A stretch of DNA of 64,000 nucleotides from Tardiphaga sp051811025 (GTDB lineage: Bacteria; Pseudomonadota; Alphaproteobacteria; Rhizobiales; Xanthobacteraceae): assembly GCF_051811025.1 (NCBI RefSeq), contig NZ_JBPWQE010000001.1, positions 558,001 to 622,000 on the forward strand, given 5' to 3'. Shown piece by piece: positions 36,281 to 44,063 of the stretch; position 1 is the first letter of the stretch; each line of letters opens with the position of its first letter. Under the pieces are notes generated by a model. That model was not told the DNA's origin and searched no databases. It worked only from the letters and a program-made list of their open reading frames with translations. A program made the translations under genes and the position numbers.

Positions 36281-37120
36281 ATGCTGCAGAAGTATCTCTC
36301 GAAATTCACCATCGATATCTTGCCATCAATTTTGGCGACGATCGTGGGTGCCTATATCGTCAATCACTACATCATTCCGAAGGCGAGCCCGGATCGGCCC
36401 GCTGCGGCTGTTGCATCGACGCCTGCCGGGCCGAAGCCTGCCACCAAGGCAGCGACAGCCAAGCCCGCCGAGAATTCTGCCGACCTCGCCAATCTGCCCG
36501 AATCGGCCCCGGCCAAGGCCGGCGACAAGCCGGCGGTCGAGAAGGCCAGCATCGAAAAACCCGAGGCAACTACGACGCCCGAGCCGCGCCGCCATCAGCC
36601 GGCATTGCGCGAGAAGGCAGCGGCCAAGCCCGCGCCGGCTCCGGCCGCGCCTACGGCCGTCCTTGCCACCGTGGGCACCGCGCCGGCGGGGAATGCCAGC
36701 GCTGATGAACGCCGCGATGCCAACGATCTCGCCCGTGCTGCCATCGAGCGCCTGAACCGCAGCGAGCCGCGACCCCAGGAAGCTGCACGTGCGCCTGAGA
36801 CTCCGCGTGCGCCGGAGGCGCCGCGGGTGCAGGAAGCCGCACGGACTGTTTCCCCTCCGTCGATGCAGCAGCTGCCTCCGCCGATCGTGGTGGCGACGCC
36901 AAGCGTCGAGAAGTTCGATCCTATGCCTTCGCCGCAGTCTGAGCGTTCCGAAGCGCGGCGCATGCGTCCGCCCGGCGAGATCCCAGCACCGCAGCCGATG
37001 GACCTACAGGCGGATGCTGTCGGCGAACCGCGCTCGGTGCGCACCAACGTGGCCGAAGACGTGCTGTCTGCGGCGAAGTCGGTGTTCAATTCGGTGATCC
37101 CGCGCCCGTTCGAGCGGTAA
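36281..37120 (+). CDS. Single-pass membrane protein with Ala/Pro-rich periplasmic domain
   Basis: 279 aa from the ATG at 36281, which has an AAGAGG site. An anchor lies at about residues 8-32 (TIDILPSILATIVGAYIVNHYIIP), then some 240 residues rich in Ala, Pro, Lys and Glu, with the repeated pattern ARAPETPRAPEAPRVQEAAR. The C-terminus (LSAAKSVFNSVIPRPFER) is more ordered. The low-complexity region looks like a periplasm-spanning stalk. No family is recognised; an envelope scaffold is a guess. Confidence 0.72.
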   Translation: MLQKYLSKFTIDILPSILATIVGAYIVNHYIIPKASPDRPAAAVASTPAGPKPATKAATAKPAENSADLANLPESAPAKAGDKPAVEKASIEKPEATTTPEPRRHQPALREKAAAKPAPAPAAPTAVLATVGTAPAGNASADERRDANDLARAAIERLNRSEPRPQEAARAPETPRAPEAPRVQEAARTVSPPSMQQLPPPIVVATPSVEKFDPMPSPQSERSEARRMRPPGEIPAPQPMDLQADAVGEPRSVRTNVAEDVLSAAKSVFNSVIPRPFER

Positions 37121-37205
37121 AGGAAACGGCGGGTTCTCCGCGCGCCGCTCTCGCGCATGCAGGGCGACGCCGTATTGCTATCAGCCTGACTCCTGCCAGC
37201 TTTAG

Positions 37206-37865
37206 CTAGCCCGCGCGTCCACCCATGCGGGCGAGGCCGCTCCGCGCTGCATCGTCCTTCGGGCGCAGCGCGACCGCGCGGCTGTAGGAATCTGCAGCCT
37301 TGGCCCTGTCGCCAAGCTTCTCATAGGTCGCGCCGCGGGTCAGCCAGACCTGGGCATTGCCCGGTGCCACCTGCGAAGCCTCGTCGAGATCCGCTGCGGC
37401 TTCCTGGTGTTTGCCGAGCGCGAGATAGCATTGCGCGCGGCCAAGCAGGGGATCCGCCTGCTGCGGCGTCAGGCCGTTGGCTGACGTAAAATCCGCAATG
37501 GCGAATTCATATTTCTTCTCGGACTGATAGAGCAGCCCGCGTTGGTAGAAGATCTGCGCACTGTGTGGATCGAGGTCGATTGCCTGGTTCAAGGCCAGCA
37601 GCGCGTCATCGGGTTTTCCGGACTGTGCGAGCGCCTGCGCGCGTGCAGCGTGGATCTGCGCATCCTGCGGATTGGTCTTGCCGGAATTCGCGGGCGACGG
37701 GGGCGCCAGGGCCGTCGTCTTCGGTTCGTCCTTGTCAGAACCCGGTGTTAGTGACGACAGGTTGAATGAGCATCCGGTGCTGCACAGACCCGCAACGACA
37801 AGGGCAATCGCGGTAAGGCCGCGGGCGCCGAAGCGGGACGGGGACTCGCGGACGGGACATTCCAT
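37206..37865 (-). CDS. TPR lipoprotein
   Basis: 219 aa with a lipoprotein signal (lipobox LCSTGC, lipidated Cys32) and four TPR units at about residues 70-205 (HAARAQALAQSGKPDDALLALNQAIDLDP, then ELR-type repeats ending SYSRAVALRPKDDAARSGL). It should be a periplasm-facing assembly scaffold, like PilF/NlpI-type TPR lipoproteins but without their specific marks. It lies convergent with the Ala/Pro-rich membrane protein gene. Confidence 0.87.
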   Translation of the reverse strand: MECPVRESPSRFGARGLTAIALVVAGLCSTGCSFNLSSLTPGSDKDEPKTTALAPPSPANSGKTNPQDAQIHAARAQALAQSGKPDDALLALNQAIDLDPHSAQIFYQRGLLYQSEKKYEFAIADFTSANGLTPQQADPLLGRAQCYLALGKHQEAAADLDEASQVAPGNAQVWLTRGATYEKLGDRAKAADSYSRAVALRPKDDAARSGLARMGGRAG

Positions 37866-37980
37866 GCAGGGCCAATCTCACGCAGCGACCAATGACCTAT
37901 TGGTAGCGCGACATCGGGCAAAATGCACCCGATCAAGACCAGCGCGCCAAGGAAGTAGTTCGCGCAAAAAGCAATTGCGC

Positions 37981-38012
37981 AAAAAAATAACGCGGGCTTT
38001 GGCCCGCGTTAT
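37981..38012 (-). terminator. Rho-independent terminator of rpsU
   Basis: On the minus strand: an 11-bp perfect stem (ATAACGCGGGC with GCCCGCGTTAT), a four-base loop, and a run of seven Ts. It begins 24 bases past the S21 stop. Confidence 0.93.
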
Positions 38013-38035
38013 CAAACTCGGTGGATGAAGTGCGC

Positions 38036-38338
38036 TTAGCGCGCCGGACGCGGAGCGCCCGCGCCGCCAGCGCCGGGACGGCCGCCACGATCGGCGCCAG
38101 GACCCGCGCCGAACACCGGCTTCGGCTTCATCGGCAGCAGGCCTTCGCGCTGCAGCTTCTTGCGAGCCAGCTTGCGTGCGCGACGCACAGCTTCAGCTTT
38201 CTCGCGAGCCTTCTTCTCAGAGGGCTTCTCGTAATGACCGCGGAGCTTCATCTCGCGGAAAATACCCTCGCGCTGCATCTTCTTCTTCAGCGCCTTGAGA
38301 GCCTGATCGACATTATTATCGCGAACGAGAACCTGCAC
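38036..38338 (-). CDS. rpsU: 30S ribosomal protein S21
   Basis: Small-subunit protein involved in translation initiation. It starts at GTG 38338 (product MQVLVRDNNVDQALKALKKK), with AGAGGAT 6 bases before; the ATG further upstream at 38356 would add a leader absent from S21. It is 100 aa. The conserved core occupies residues 1-70 and is followed by the Gly/Ala/Arg-rich tail (GADRGGRPGAGGAG) common in this bacterial group. It is monocistronic, with a strong terminator. Confidence 0.95.
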   Translation of the reverse strand: MQVLVRDNNVDQALKALKKKMQREGIFREMKLRGHYEKPSEKKAREKAEAVRRARKLARKKLQREGLLPMKPKPVFGAGPGADRGGRPGAGGAGAPRPAR

Positions 38339-38621
38339 GCGGCATCCTCTTTTCAATTGATCGGATTTGAATTTCGGTAAAGTGAAGGGCCGACAAAGGC
38401 CATGCCCTTAACCTCAAGGGCGCCGATGTACCAGATGAAATGGTGAATGTCCACCTTGCGGCGCCGTCATTTTAACCTCCTGGGCCGGGAAAATAACGTG
38501 TTTTTTCTGAATTTTCTCGGGTGGGGATAGGGCAGGTTCCCTGTCTCGACAGGTATTCTAGCACGGACGCATAATTCCCGCGGCGACTCAGCCGGGACGC
38601 CGATTACGACCGGAGAGCATC

Positions 38622-39344
38622 ATGAATGGGAAAAAATACGCGGCCGAGCTGATCGGCACCTTTTGGCTCACATTTGCAGGCTGCGGCAGCGCCGTAATCG
38701 CGGCAGCGTTTCCGCAGGTCGGTATCGGTCTCGTCGGCGTCTCGCTGGCCTTCGGCCTCAGCGTCGTGACCATGGCCTATGCCATCGGCCACATTTCGGG
38801 CTGCCATCTCAATCCTGCGGTCACCGTGGGGCTTGCGGCGGGTGGACGTTTCCCCGCCGGCCAGATTCTTCCTTATGTGATCGCGCAGGTCGTCGGTGCG
38901 GTCGCGGGTGCGGCCGTGTTGTATGTCATCGCCAGCGGCGCTGCCGGTTTCGACCTTGCCAAGGGCTTTGCTTCGAACGGCTACGGCGATCATTCGCCCG
39001 GCAAATACAGCATGGTGGCGGGCTTCATTATGGAAGTGGTGATGACCATGATGTTCCTGTTCATCATCATGGGCTCCACACACGGCAAGGCGCCAGCGGG
39101 CTTCGCGCCGCTGGCGATCGGGCTTGCGTTGGTGATGATCCACCTCGTCAGCATTCCAGTCACCAACACGTCGGTGAATCCGGCGCGCAGCACCGGGCCC
39201 GCATTGTTTGTCGGCGGCTGGGCACTGCAGCAGTTATGGCTGTTCTGGGTAGCGCCGCTGGTTGGCGGTGTTCTCGGCGGCGCGATCTATCGCTGGCTGA
39301 GTGACGAGCCTGCTGGGGTGGTGGAAGGCAAGGCGGCCAGCTGA
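38622..39344 (+). CDS. aqpZ: Aquaporin Z
   Basis: Water channel of the inner membrane, 240 aa, six helices and the two NPA boxes (NPA at 64-66 in CHLNPAVTVGL; NPA at 186-188 in TSVNPARSTGPA). The narrow selectivity filter is the water-specific type: Phe46-like (SLAFGL), His174 (MIHLVSIPVTNTS) and Arg189. Single gene with AGAG upstream; convergent with purK. Confidence 0.95.
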   Translation: MNGKKYAAELIGTFWLTFAGCGSAVIAAAFPQVGIGLVGVSLAFGLSVVTMAYAIGHISGCHLNPAVTVGLAAGGRFPAGQILPYVIAQVVGAVAGAAVLYVIASGAAGFDLAKGFASNGYGDHSPGKYSMVAGFIMEVVMTMMFLFIIMGSTHGKAPAGFAPLAIGLALVMIHLVSIPVTNTSVNPARSTGPALFVGGWALQQLWLFWVAPLVGGVLGGAIYRWLSDEPAGVVEGKAAS

Positions 39345-39370
39345 CGAATGTGGCGGTGAAGCCGGCGTCG

Positions 39371-40480
39371 TTACGTCGCCGGCTTCACCTCAACCACATG
39401 GCCCATCTTGCGGCCCGGCTTTGGCGTGCCCTTGCCATAAAGATGCACGGTGGCGCCGGGGACGGTGAGCCACTTGCCGTAGTCGAGAATGTCGTCGCCG
39501 ATCAGGTTGATCATCGTGACCTGGCCATGGCGGATGGGTTTGGCGAGCGGCCAGCCGGCGATGGCACGGATGTGCTGTTCGAATTGCGACACCGAGGCGC
39601 CATCGAGCGTCCAGTGGCCGGAATTGTGCACGCGCGGCGCAATTTCGTTCACAACAAGCGTCGCGCCGTCGATGGTGTCCTTTTGACCCGGCACGACAAA
39701 CAATTCGACGGCAAAGACGCCGACATAGCCCAGCGCGGTGCCGATCTTCTCGGCAATCTCACGTGCCTTCACGGCCAGCGCGTCGGAGATGCGCGCGGGC
39801 GCATAGGAGAATTTCAGGATGTGATCGCGATGCTCGTTTTCGGTGACGTCGAAACATTCGACATGGCCGTCGGCGCCGCGTGCAGCAATAACCGAGACCT
39901 CGCGTTCGAACGGGACGAAGGCTTCAAGGATCGCGGAATTGGTGCCGAGATCCTTCCAGACCTGATCGAGATCGTCACCCTCGCGGATGATTGCCTGGCC
40001 CTTGCCGTCATACCCGAAGCGACGCGTCTTGATGACAGCTGGCAGACCGATCTTCTTGACCGCTGCATGAAGCTCGCCAGCATTCGCAACGCCTGCGTAA
40101 CCGGCTGTGCCGATACCCAGTGATGTTACAAAATCCTTCTCGGCCAGACGATCCTGCGTGGTCTGCAGGATTGTCTGCGCGGGTAGAACCGGGCGCCGCG
40201 CGTCGAGGATCATCGCGGTGGCGGCCGGCACGTTCTCGAATTCGTAGGTGATGACGTCGCAATCACTGGCAAACAGTTCGAGCGCCTCGACATCAGCATA
40301 TTCAGCACATGTTGCGTTCTGCACCACATCGAAAGCCGGCGAATCCGGATCCGGTGAAAAAACCTGACAGCGAAGGCCGAGGCGTGCTGCGGACATCGCC
40401 AACATGCGACCGAGCTGGCCGCCGCCGAGAATGCCGATCGTATCGCCGGGCTTGAGAACCTTCGTCACCACAGCGCTCAC
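39371..40480 (-). CDS. purK: N5-carboxyaminoimidazole ribonucleotide synthase
   Basis: ATP-grasp enzyme that carboxylates AIR with bicarbonate in purine synthesis; PurE then rearranges the product. It is 369 aa from a GTG start whose first base follows the purE stop (GTGA overlap). It has TIGILGGGQLGRMLAMSAARLG, the ATP-grasp loop KTRRFGYDGKGQAII and the metal-site NEIAPRVHNSGHWTLD. Its operon with purE (same strand) is standard. Confidence 0.95.
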   Translation of the reverse strand: MSAVVTKVLKPGDTIGILGGGQLGRMLAMSAARLGLRCQVFSPDPDSPAFDVVQNATCAEYADVEALELFASDCDVITYEFENVPAATAMILDARRPVLPAQTILQTTQDRLAEKDFVTSLGIGTAGYAGVANAGELHAAVKKIGLPAVIKTRRFGYDGKGQAIIREGDDLDQVWKDLGTNSAILEAFVPFEREVSVIAARGADGHVECFDVTENEHRDHILKFSYAPARISDALAVKAREIAEKIGTALGYVGVFAVELFVVPGQKDTIDGATLVVNEIAPRVHNSGHWTLDGASVSQFEQHIRAIAGWPLAKPIRHGQVTMINLIGDDILDYGKWLTVPGATVHLYGKGTPKPGRKMGHVVEVKPAT

Positions 40481-40965
40481 GCCGCACCTTCCGGCTTTTC
40501 AGCCACGGCATCGGTCTGCGCCTTGCGCCAGGCGGCGAGCTTTGTCGCCAGTGCCGTGTCGTGCAGCGCCAGCACGCTCGCCGCGAGCAGTGCCGCATTG
40601 ATCGCGCCGGGCTTGCCGATGGCCAGCGTGCCGACGGGCACGCCGCCCGGCATCTGTACGATCGAATAAAGTGAGTCGACGCCGGACAGCGCCTTGGATT
40701 CCACGGGCACGCCAAATACCGGGAGTTCCGTCAGCGCCGCGGCCATGCCGGGCAAATGCGCAGCGCCGCCGGCACCGGCGATGATGATCTGGAAGCCCGC
40801 TGCCTTGGCGCCCTTGGCGAATGCGACCAGCCGGTCCGGCGTACGGTGGGCCGAGACAATGCGGGCCTCATGGGATACGCCGAGTGCTGTCAGCGTTTCG
40901 GCGGCATGGCGCATGGTTTCCCAGTCCGACTGGCTTCCCATAATAATGGCGACGGGCGCGGTCAT
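40477..40965 (-). CDS. purE: N5-CAIR mutase
   Basis: Class I PurE, converting N5-CAIR to CAIR. From the ATG at 40965 it is 162 aa; longer readings to 41352 have no support. It has VAIIMGSQSDWETM, the catalytic SAHRTPDR loop, and GAGGAAHLPGM with PVESKALSGVDSL. The stop overlaps the GTG of purK. The ribosome site is weak. Confidence 0.95.
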   Translation of the reverse strand: MTAPVAIIMGSQSDWETMRHAAETLTALGVSHEARIVSAHRTPDRLVAFAKGAKAAGFQIIIAGAGGAAHLPGMAAALTELPVFGVPVESKALSGVDSLYSIVQMPGGVPVGTLAIGKPGAINAALLAASVLALHDTALATKLAAWRKAQTDAVAEKPEGAA

Positions 40966-41091
40966 TCCGTATTTTCTTTCGCGAATCCAGAAAGATAGGC
41001 TGGAAATACAATGTCGTCCCCTTGCGTGGCAAGGAGCGTGGCAAACATGATCTCGTCTTGGTGAAGACTGGCAAGCCTTGTAACAAATCCC

Positions 41092-41211
41092 ATGCAAAAG
41101 AAAACCCGAACGCCTGCCGCAAAGTCGGTCAAACGTTCCATGAAGCCGGCATTGTGGGGTTCCAAGGCGTTGGTGTCGTTGCCGAAAAGCAGCGCGCCGG
41201 TGGCCGCCTGA
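41092..41211 (+). CDS. Possible small basic peptide, 39 aa
   Basis: An open frame from ATG to TGA beginning MQKKTRTPAAKSVKRSMKPA, very basic and rich in Lys, Ala and Ser. It lies divergent from purE. There is no good ribosome site, and part of the same DNA may belong to a decayed gene immediately downstream. Reported at low confidence. Confidence 0.25.
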   Translation: MQKKTRTPAAKSVKRSMKPALWGSKALVSLPKSSAPVAA

Positions 41212-41215
41212 CGCC

Positions 41216-41379
41216 GCGATTGACCAACTCACTTTCGTCTTCCGCGACATCAATGTGTCGTCCGGCGCCTCCGCAGGCGTCGCACTGCTGGGTCCTAAGG
41301 CCGATGGCGAAGCCGCGTTGGTCCGCGCCGACAAGGCGATGTATGTGCGCAAGACCGCGCGACGTGCGGAAGTGTAGCT
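41216..41379 (+). pseudogene. Remnant of a GGDEF (diguanylate cyclase) domain, C-terminal end
   Basis: Read in the frame ending at TAG 41379, this stretch gives VSSGASAGVALLG, then LVRADKAMYVRKTARRAEV and a stop. The pair S-x-G-V-A plus ADKAMY is characteristic of the last 50 residues of GGDEF domains. No GGDEF motif or start codon lies upstream in frame, so only the tail survives, probably after deletion. It sits between purE and the small LexA-box gene. Confidence 0.55.
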
Positions 41380-41403
41380 GGTCGATCGTCGCCGTTGGCG
41401 CCT

Positions 41404-41655
41404 TTACAACGCGCTGAGGTCGCTTGGCACTTCGCCAAAGGCTTGGATCACCTGGGCGTCGCCGAACTCGCCGATCATCGGATCGCCGGTACGACTGAAG
41501 GCCAGTGCGCCGATCGAGCCCGGCGCACGGGACAAGAGTTCGGCGCGGCGGATGGCGCCGGATGCGCTCTGACATTCTTCGGCGGCACCAGCTGCCAGCG
41601 AACCGGAGTCGTCCTGCAAGAAGGGCAGTGCGACGTAATAGGTGATGTCAGCCAT
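41404..41655 (-). CDS. Conserved small protein under a LexA box, 83 aa
   Basis: Unknown protein beginning MADITYYVALPF, with internal RRAELLSRAPGSIGALAFSRTGDPMIGEFGDAQVIQAFG. It is soluble, with no cofactor motif. I start it at ATG 41655 because the promoter (-35 TTGACA at 41715-41710 and a LexA box) lies between this codon and the longer ATG at 41724. I recall homologues in other Rhizobiales. The LexA box suggests a role in the SOS response or mutagenesis tolerance, but no function is established. Confidence 0.75.
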   Translation of the reverse strand: MADITYYVALPFLQDDSGSLAAGAAEECQSASGAIRRAELLSRAPGSIGALAFSRTGDPMIGEFGDAQVIQAFGEVPSDLSAL

Positions 41656-41691
41656 GGGCGTGCTCGCGAGTCGATTGATCCCGACAAATTT

Positions 41692-41706
41692 GTTCTTATT
41701 TTGTTC
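41692..41706 (-). promoter_or_regulatory. LexA (SOS) box in the promoter of the 83-aa gene
   Basis: The plus strand reads GTTC-TTATTTT-GTTC, an exact match to the alphaproteobacterial LexA operator GTTC-N7-GTTC. On the gene's strand it follows TTGACA (41715-41710) and lies over the -35/-10 spacer, with AAATTT as a weak -10. This is the geometry expected for LexA repression. Confidence 0.75.
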
Positions 41707-41960
41707 TTTTGTCAAGTTCGACACTCTAATGAGCGATCTTCCCGTCGCGGGTCTTAATCCGCCGAAGCCGGCTCGCGCTGCTACAGTGTCAGGCCGCCCA
41801 GCGTAAGCGTCATCGCGATCGGTTCGCAGCCCATCCAGGTAAAGACGTTAGTGAATGATCAATCAACAGTGACGCAAAGAAAGTCGATCCATTGATCGTC
41901 ACGCGTCGGGTTGCGGTCATGGCCGCTCGTAAGCTCACGGCCACAGCGTGACGTGTTGTC

Positions 41961-42167
41961 TCAGGCAATAATGTCCGGGGTGATCTGATCTTCGATGAAG
42001 GAGATGCGGTCTTTCAGCTGAAGCTTCCTCTTCTTCAACCGTTGCAGCCGCAAAAGATCGGGTGCCGGTGAATGCTGCAAGGCATCGATAGCGGCGTCGA
42101 GGTCGCGATGTTCCTGCTGCAATCGGGCGAGTTCTAACGGGAGTTCGCGATCTTCGTCGTCGTTCAT
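41961..42167 (-). CDS. YdcH-like (DUF465) small coiled-coil protein
   Basis: 68 aa from the ATG at 42167, nearly all helix, with heptads (LELARLQQEHRDLDAAIDALQ) and the family lysine-rich LQRLKKRKLQLKDRISFIEDQI. YdcH proteins are widespread; their role is unclear. A 17-bp perfect palindrome lies 19 bases before the start. A second YdcH-like gene diverges from the same intergenic region. Confidence 0.85.
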   Translation of the reverse strand: MNDDEDRELPLELARLQQEHRDLDAAIDALQHSPAPDLLRLQRLKKRKLQLKDRISFIEDQITPDIIA

Positions 42168-42185
42168 GTTTCTAGCTGACTGGAT

Positions 42186-42202
42186 TCGCAAATCATTTGC
42201 GA
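42186..42202. promoter_or_regulatory. 17-bp palindrome upstream of the minus-strand YdcH-like gene
   Basis: TCGCAAAT-C-ATTTGCGA has perfect 8-bp arms around one base. It lies in the 249-bp divergent region between two YdcH-like genes, 19 bases before the minus-strand start codon. It is a candidate operator or leader hairpin; no regulator is assigned. Confidence 0.5.
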
Positions 42203-42416
42203 GGGATTTCTAGAATAACTATCGTCGGTGCAGGCGCACCACGCAAGCCGTCCGGTTCCAGGTTTTTGCGGCGCAATCAGGTCACGATTCGTTTCAGACG
42301 ATACCTGAAACTCAAAATACACTTTTCAATACCCATCGACAGATGTCCACTGTCATGTAGAATTCATCGTCCAACCGAACGTATCCTGAGGTTTAATCCT
42401 ACCGAGGAGTTTTCGA

Positions 42417-42602
42417 ATGGCACTACAGGCGCATCTCGTCGAACTGGAACGTAAGCACAAAGTTCTCGAAAGCGAATTGCACGAAGCGCTCGTGCACCTG
42501 TCTACCGACGATCTCCGCATCGTCGAACTCAAGCGTCGAAAACTGATGGTCAGGGACGAAATCCAGCGTCTCAAAAACGGCGCTTGCGACACGGTGCACT
42601 AA
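42417..42602 (+). CDS. YdcH-like (DUF465) small coiled-coil protein, second copy
   Basis: 61 aa, with AGGAG before the ATG. It shares with its divergent neighbour the pattern LVELERKHKVLESELHEAL, then DLRIVELKRRKLMVRDEIQRLKN. Probably a dimeric coiled coil. Two members back to back imply divergence of a duplicated gene. Confidence 0.88.
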   Translation: MALQAHLVELERKHKVLESELHEALVHLSTDDLRIVELKRRKLMVRDEIQRLKNGACDTVH

Positions 42603-42769
42603 CCAACAGCTGCACTGATCAGCGAACGATAAATCACAGCATCGACATCGCCGTTTACGTCACTGCTTTCGCGTAGGTGCGATGGCGTTGCTCCGATCCC
42701 GCGACAGGTTTGCGACGAAGCTCCAGTTATTCGGTTGGCCTGGATCGCTTCGCCTGCAACCTTTCGCGT

Positions 42770-43873
42770 TCAATGTCCCGTCATATCAGCCACGTAGTCC
42801 GCAATGGCCAGGGATGATGTCAGCCCCGGTGACTCGATGCCGAACAGGTTGATGAGGCCCGGCACGCCATGGGTCTGGGCACCCTGGATCATGAAGTCCT
42901 GCACCGCGACTGCGGGCGGCACGATCTTTGGCCGCATTCCGGAATAGCTTGGCATCAATGCGCCGTCCGGCAGATCCGGCCAGTAGCGCCTGATGGCTGG
43001 ATAGAACCTCTCTCCGCGTGCCGGATCGACTGTGTAGTCGATGTGATCCACCCACTCGACGTCAGGGCCGAAACGCGCCTGGCCGGCCAGATCGAGCGTC
43101 AGATGCACGCCGAGGCCGCCCGGTTCCGGCACGGGATAGATCAGCCGCGAGAACGGTGCTTTCGCATTGCAGCTGAAGTAGCAGCCTTTCGCCAGATAAG
43201 CGGGCGGTATCAGGTCGAGTGGCATGCCGTCGAGCATGCGTGCGATCGCGGTTGCGGACAGGCCTGCGGAATTGATCAGCATGTCGCAGGCCAGCGTCAT
43301 CGGAGCCTCGCCGCCGACATCCAGTTCGAAACCGTTGGCGGTGACGCGGCCACGTTCCAGCGGCGCGAGGAATGCGAAGGCCGCGCCGGCGGCTTCGGCT
43401 TCACCGCGCAGCGACAACATGTAGCTGTGGCTGTCGACGATGCCGGTGGAGGGGGACAACAGCGCGGCTTCGCAAGCCAGTGCCGGCTCGAGCGCCCGGG
43501 CCTGTGTCCCGGATAATTGCTTGAGGTCAGCGACGCCATTGGCTTCGGCATGCGCTTTGATCGACGCCAGTTTGGCGATCTCCTCCGGACGTGTGGCGAC
43601 GATCAGTTTCCCGGAGTTGCGATGTGGGATGCCGCGGTCCTGGCAATAATCATAGAGAGCCTGTTTTCCAGAGACGCAGAGCCGCGCCATCAGGCTTCCG
43701 GCCGGATAATAGATGCCGGCATGAATGACCTCGCTGTTGCGCGACGAGGTCACGGTACCAATCGCATCCGCGGCCTCCAGCACGATGACCTCGCGTCCCG
43801 CTTCCGCCAGTCGCCGGGCGATCGCAAGACCCACGACGCCGGCGCCCACCACCACGCATTCAACCTTGTCCAT
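42770..43873 (-). CDS. FAD-dependent oxidoreductase, L-2-hydroxyglutarate oxidase-like
   Basis: DAO-family flavoenzyme, 367 aa. The FAD motif is VVVGAGVVGLAIARRLAEAG (GAGVVG at 10-15), followed by the SSRNSEVIHAGIYYPAGSLMARLC stretch typical of LhgO. The C-terminus has PSYSGMRPKIVPP and LFGIESPGLTSSLAIADYVA, with FAD contacts. LhgO oxidises L-2-hydroxyglutarate to 2-oxoglutarate. Related dehydrogenases use other 2-hydroxy acids, so the substrate is tentative. Single gene. Confidence 0.87.
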   Translation of the reverse strand: MDKVECVVVGAGVVGLAIARRLAEAGREVIVLEAADAIGTVTSSRNSEVIHAGIYYPAGSLMARLCVSGKQALYDYCQDRGIPHRNSGKLIVATRPEEIAKLASIKAHAEANGVADLKQLSGTQARALEPALACEAALLSPSTGIVDSHSYMLSLRGEAEAAGAAFAFLAPLERGRVTANGFELDVGGEAPMTLACDMLINSAGLSATAIARMLDGMPLDLIPPAYLAKGCYFSCNAKAPFSRLIYPVPEPGGLGVHLTLDLAGQARFGPDVEWVDHIDYTVDPARGERFYPAIRRYWPDLPDGALMPSYSGMRPKIVPPAVAVQDFMIQGAQTHGVPGLINLFGIESPGLTSSLAIADYVADMTGH

Positions 43874-44063
43874 GTCGCGTCCGATAGTTTGCTGCGCCGG
43901 TCATCTGCGGTTCGATCTTGCGCATGTGGCGCATTAGTAAAACATTAAGCATCACAGCTAATTACCACCAAATTTCGCCGCATTCTGCAGGTGCGACGAT
44001 ACGCATTTACCTGATCCACATACCTGTAACCAAACACTCACGCTGCGAATACGCGGGTGTGTA

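Noticed and set aside
40962..41165. 67-codon minus-strand frame ending at the purE start
   Set aside because: It has no ribosome site and no recognisable sequence. It touches the purE ATG, so coupling is conceivable, but evidence is too thin.
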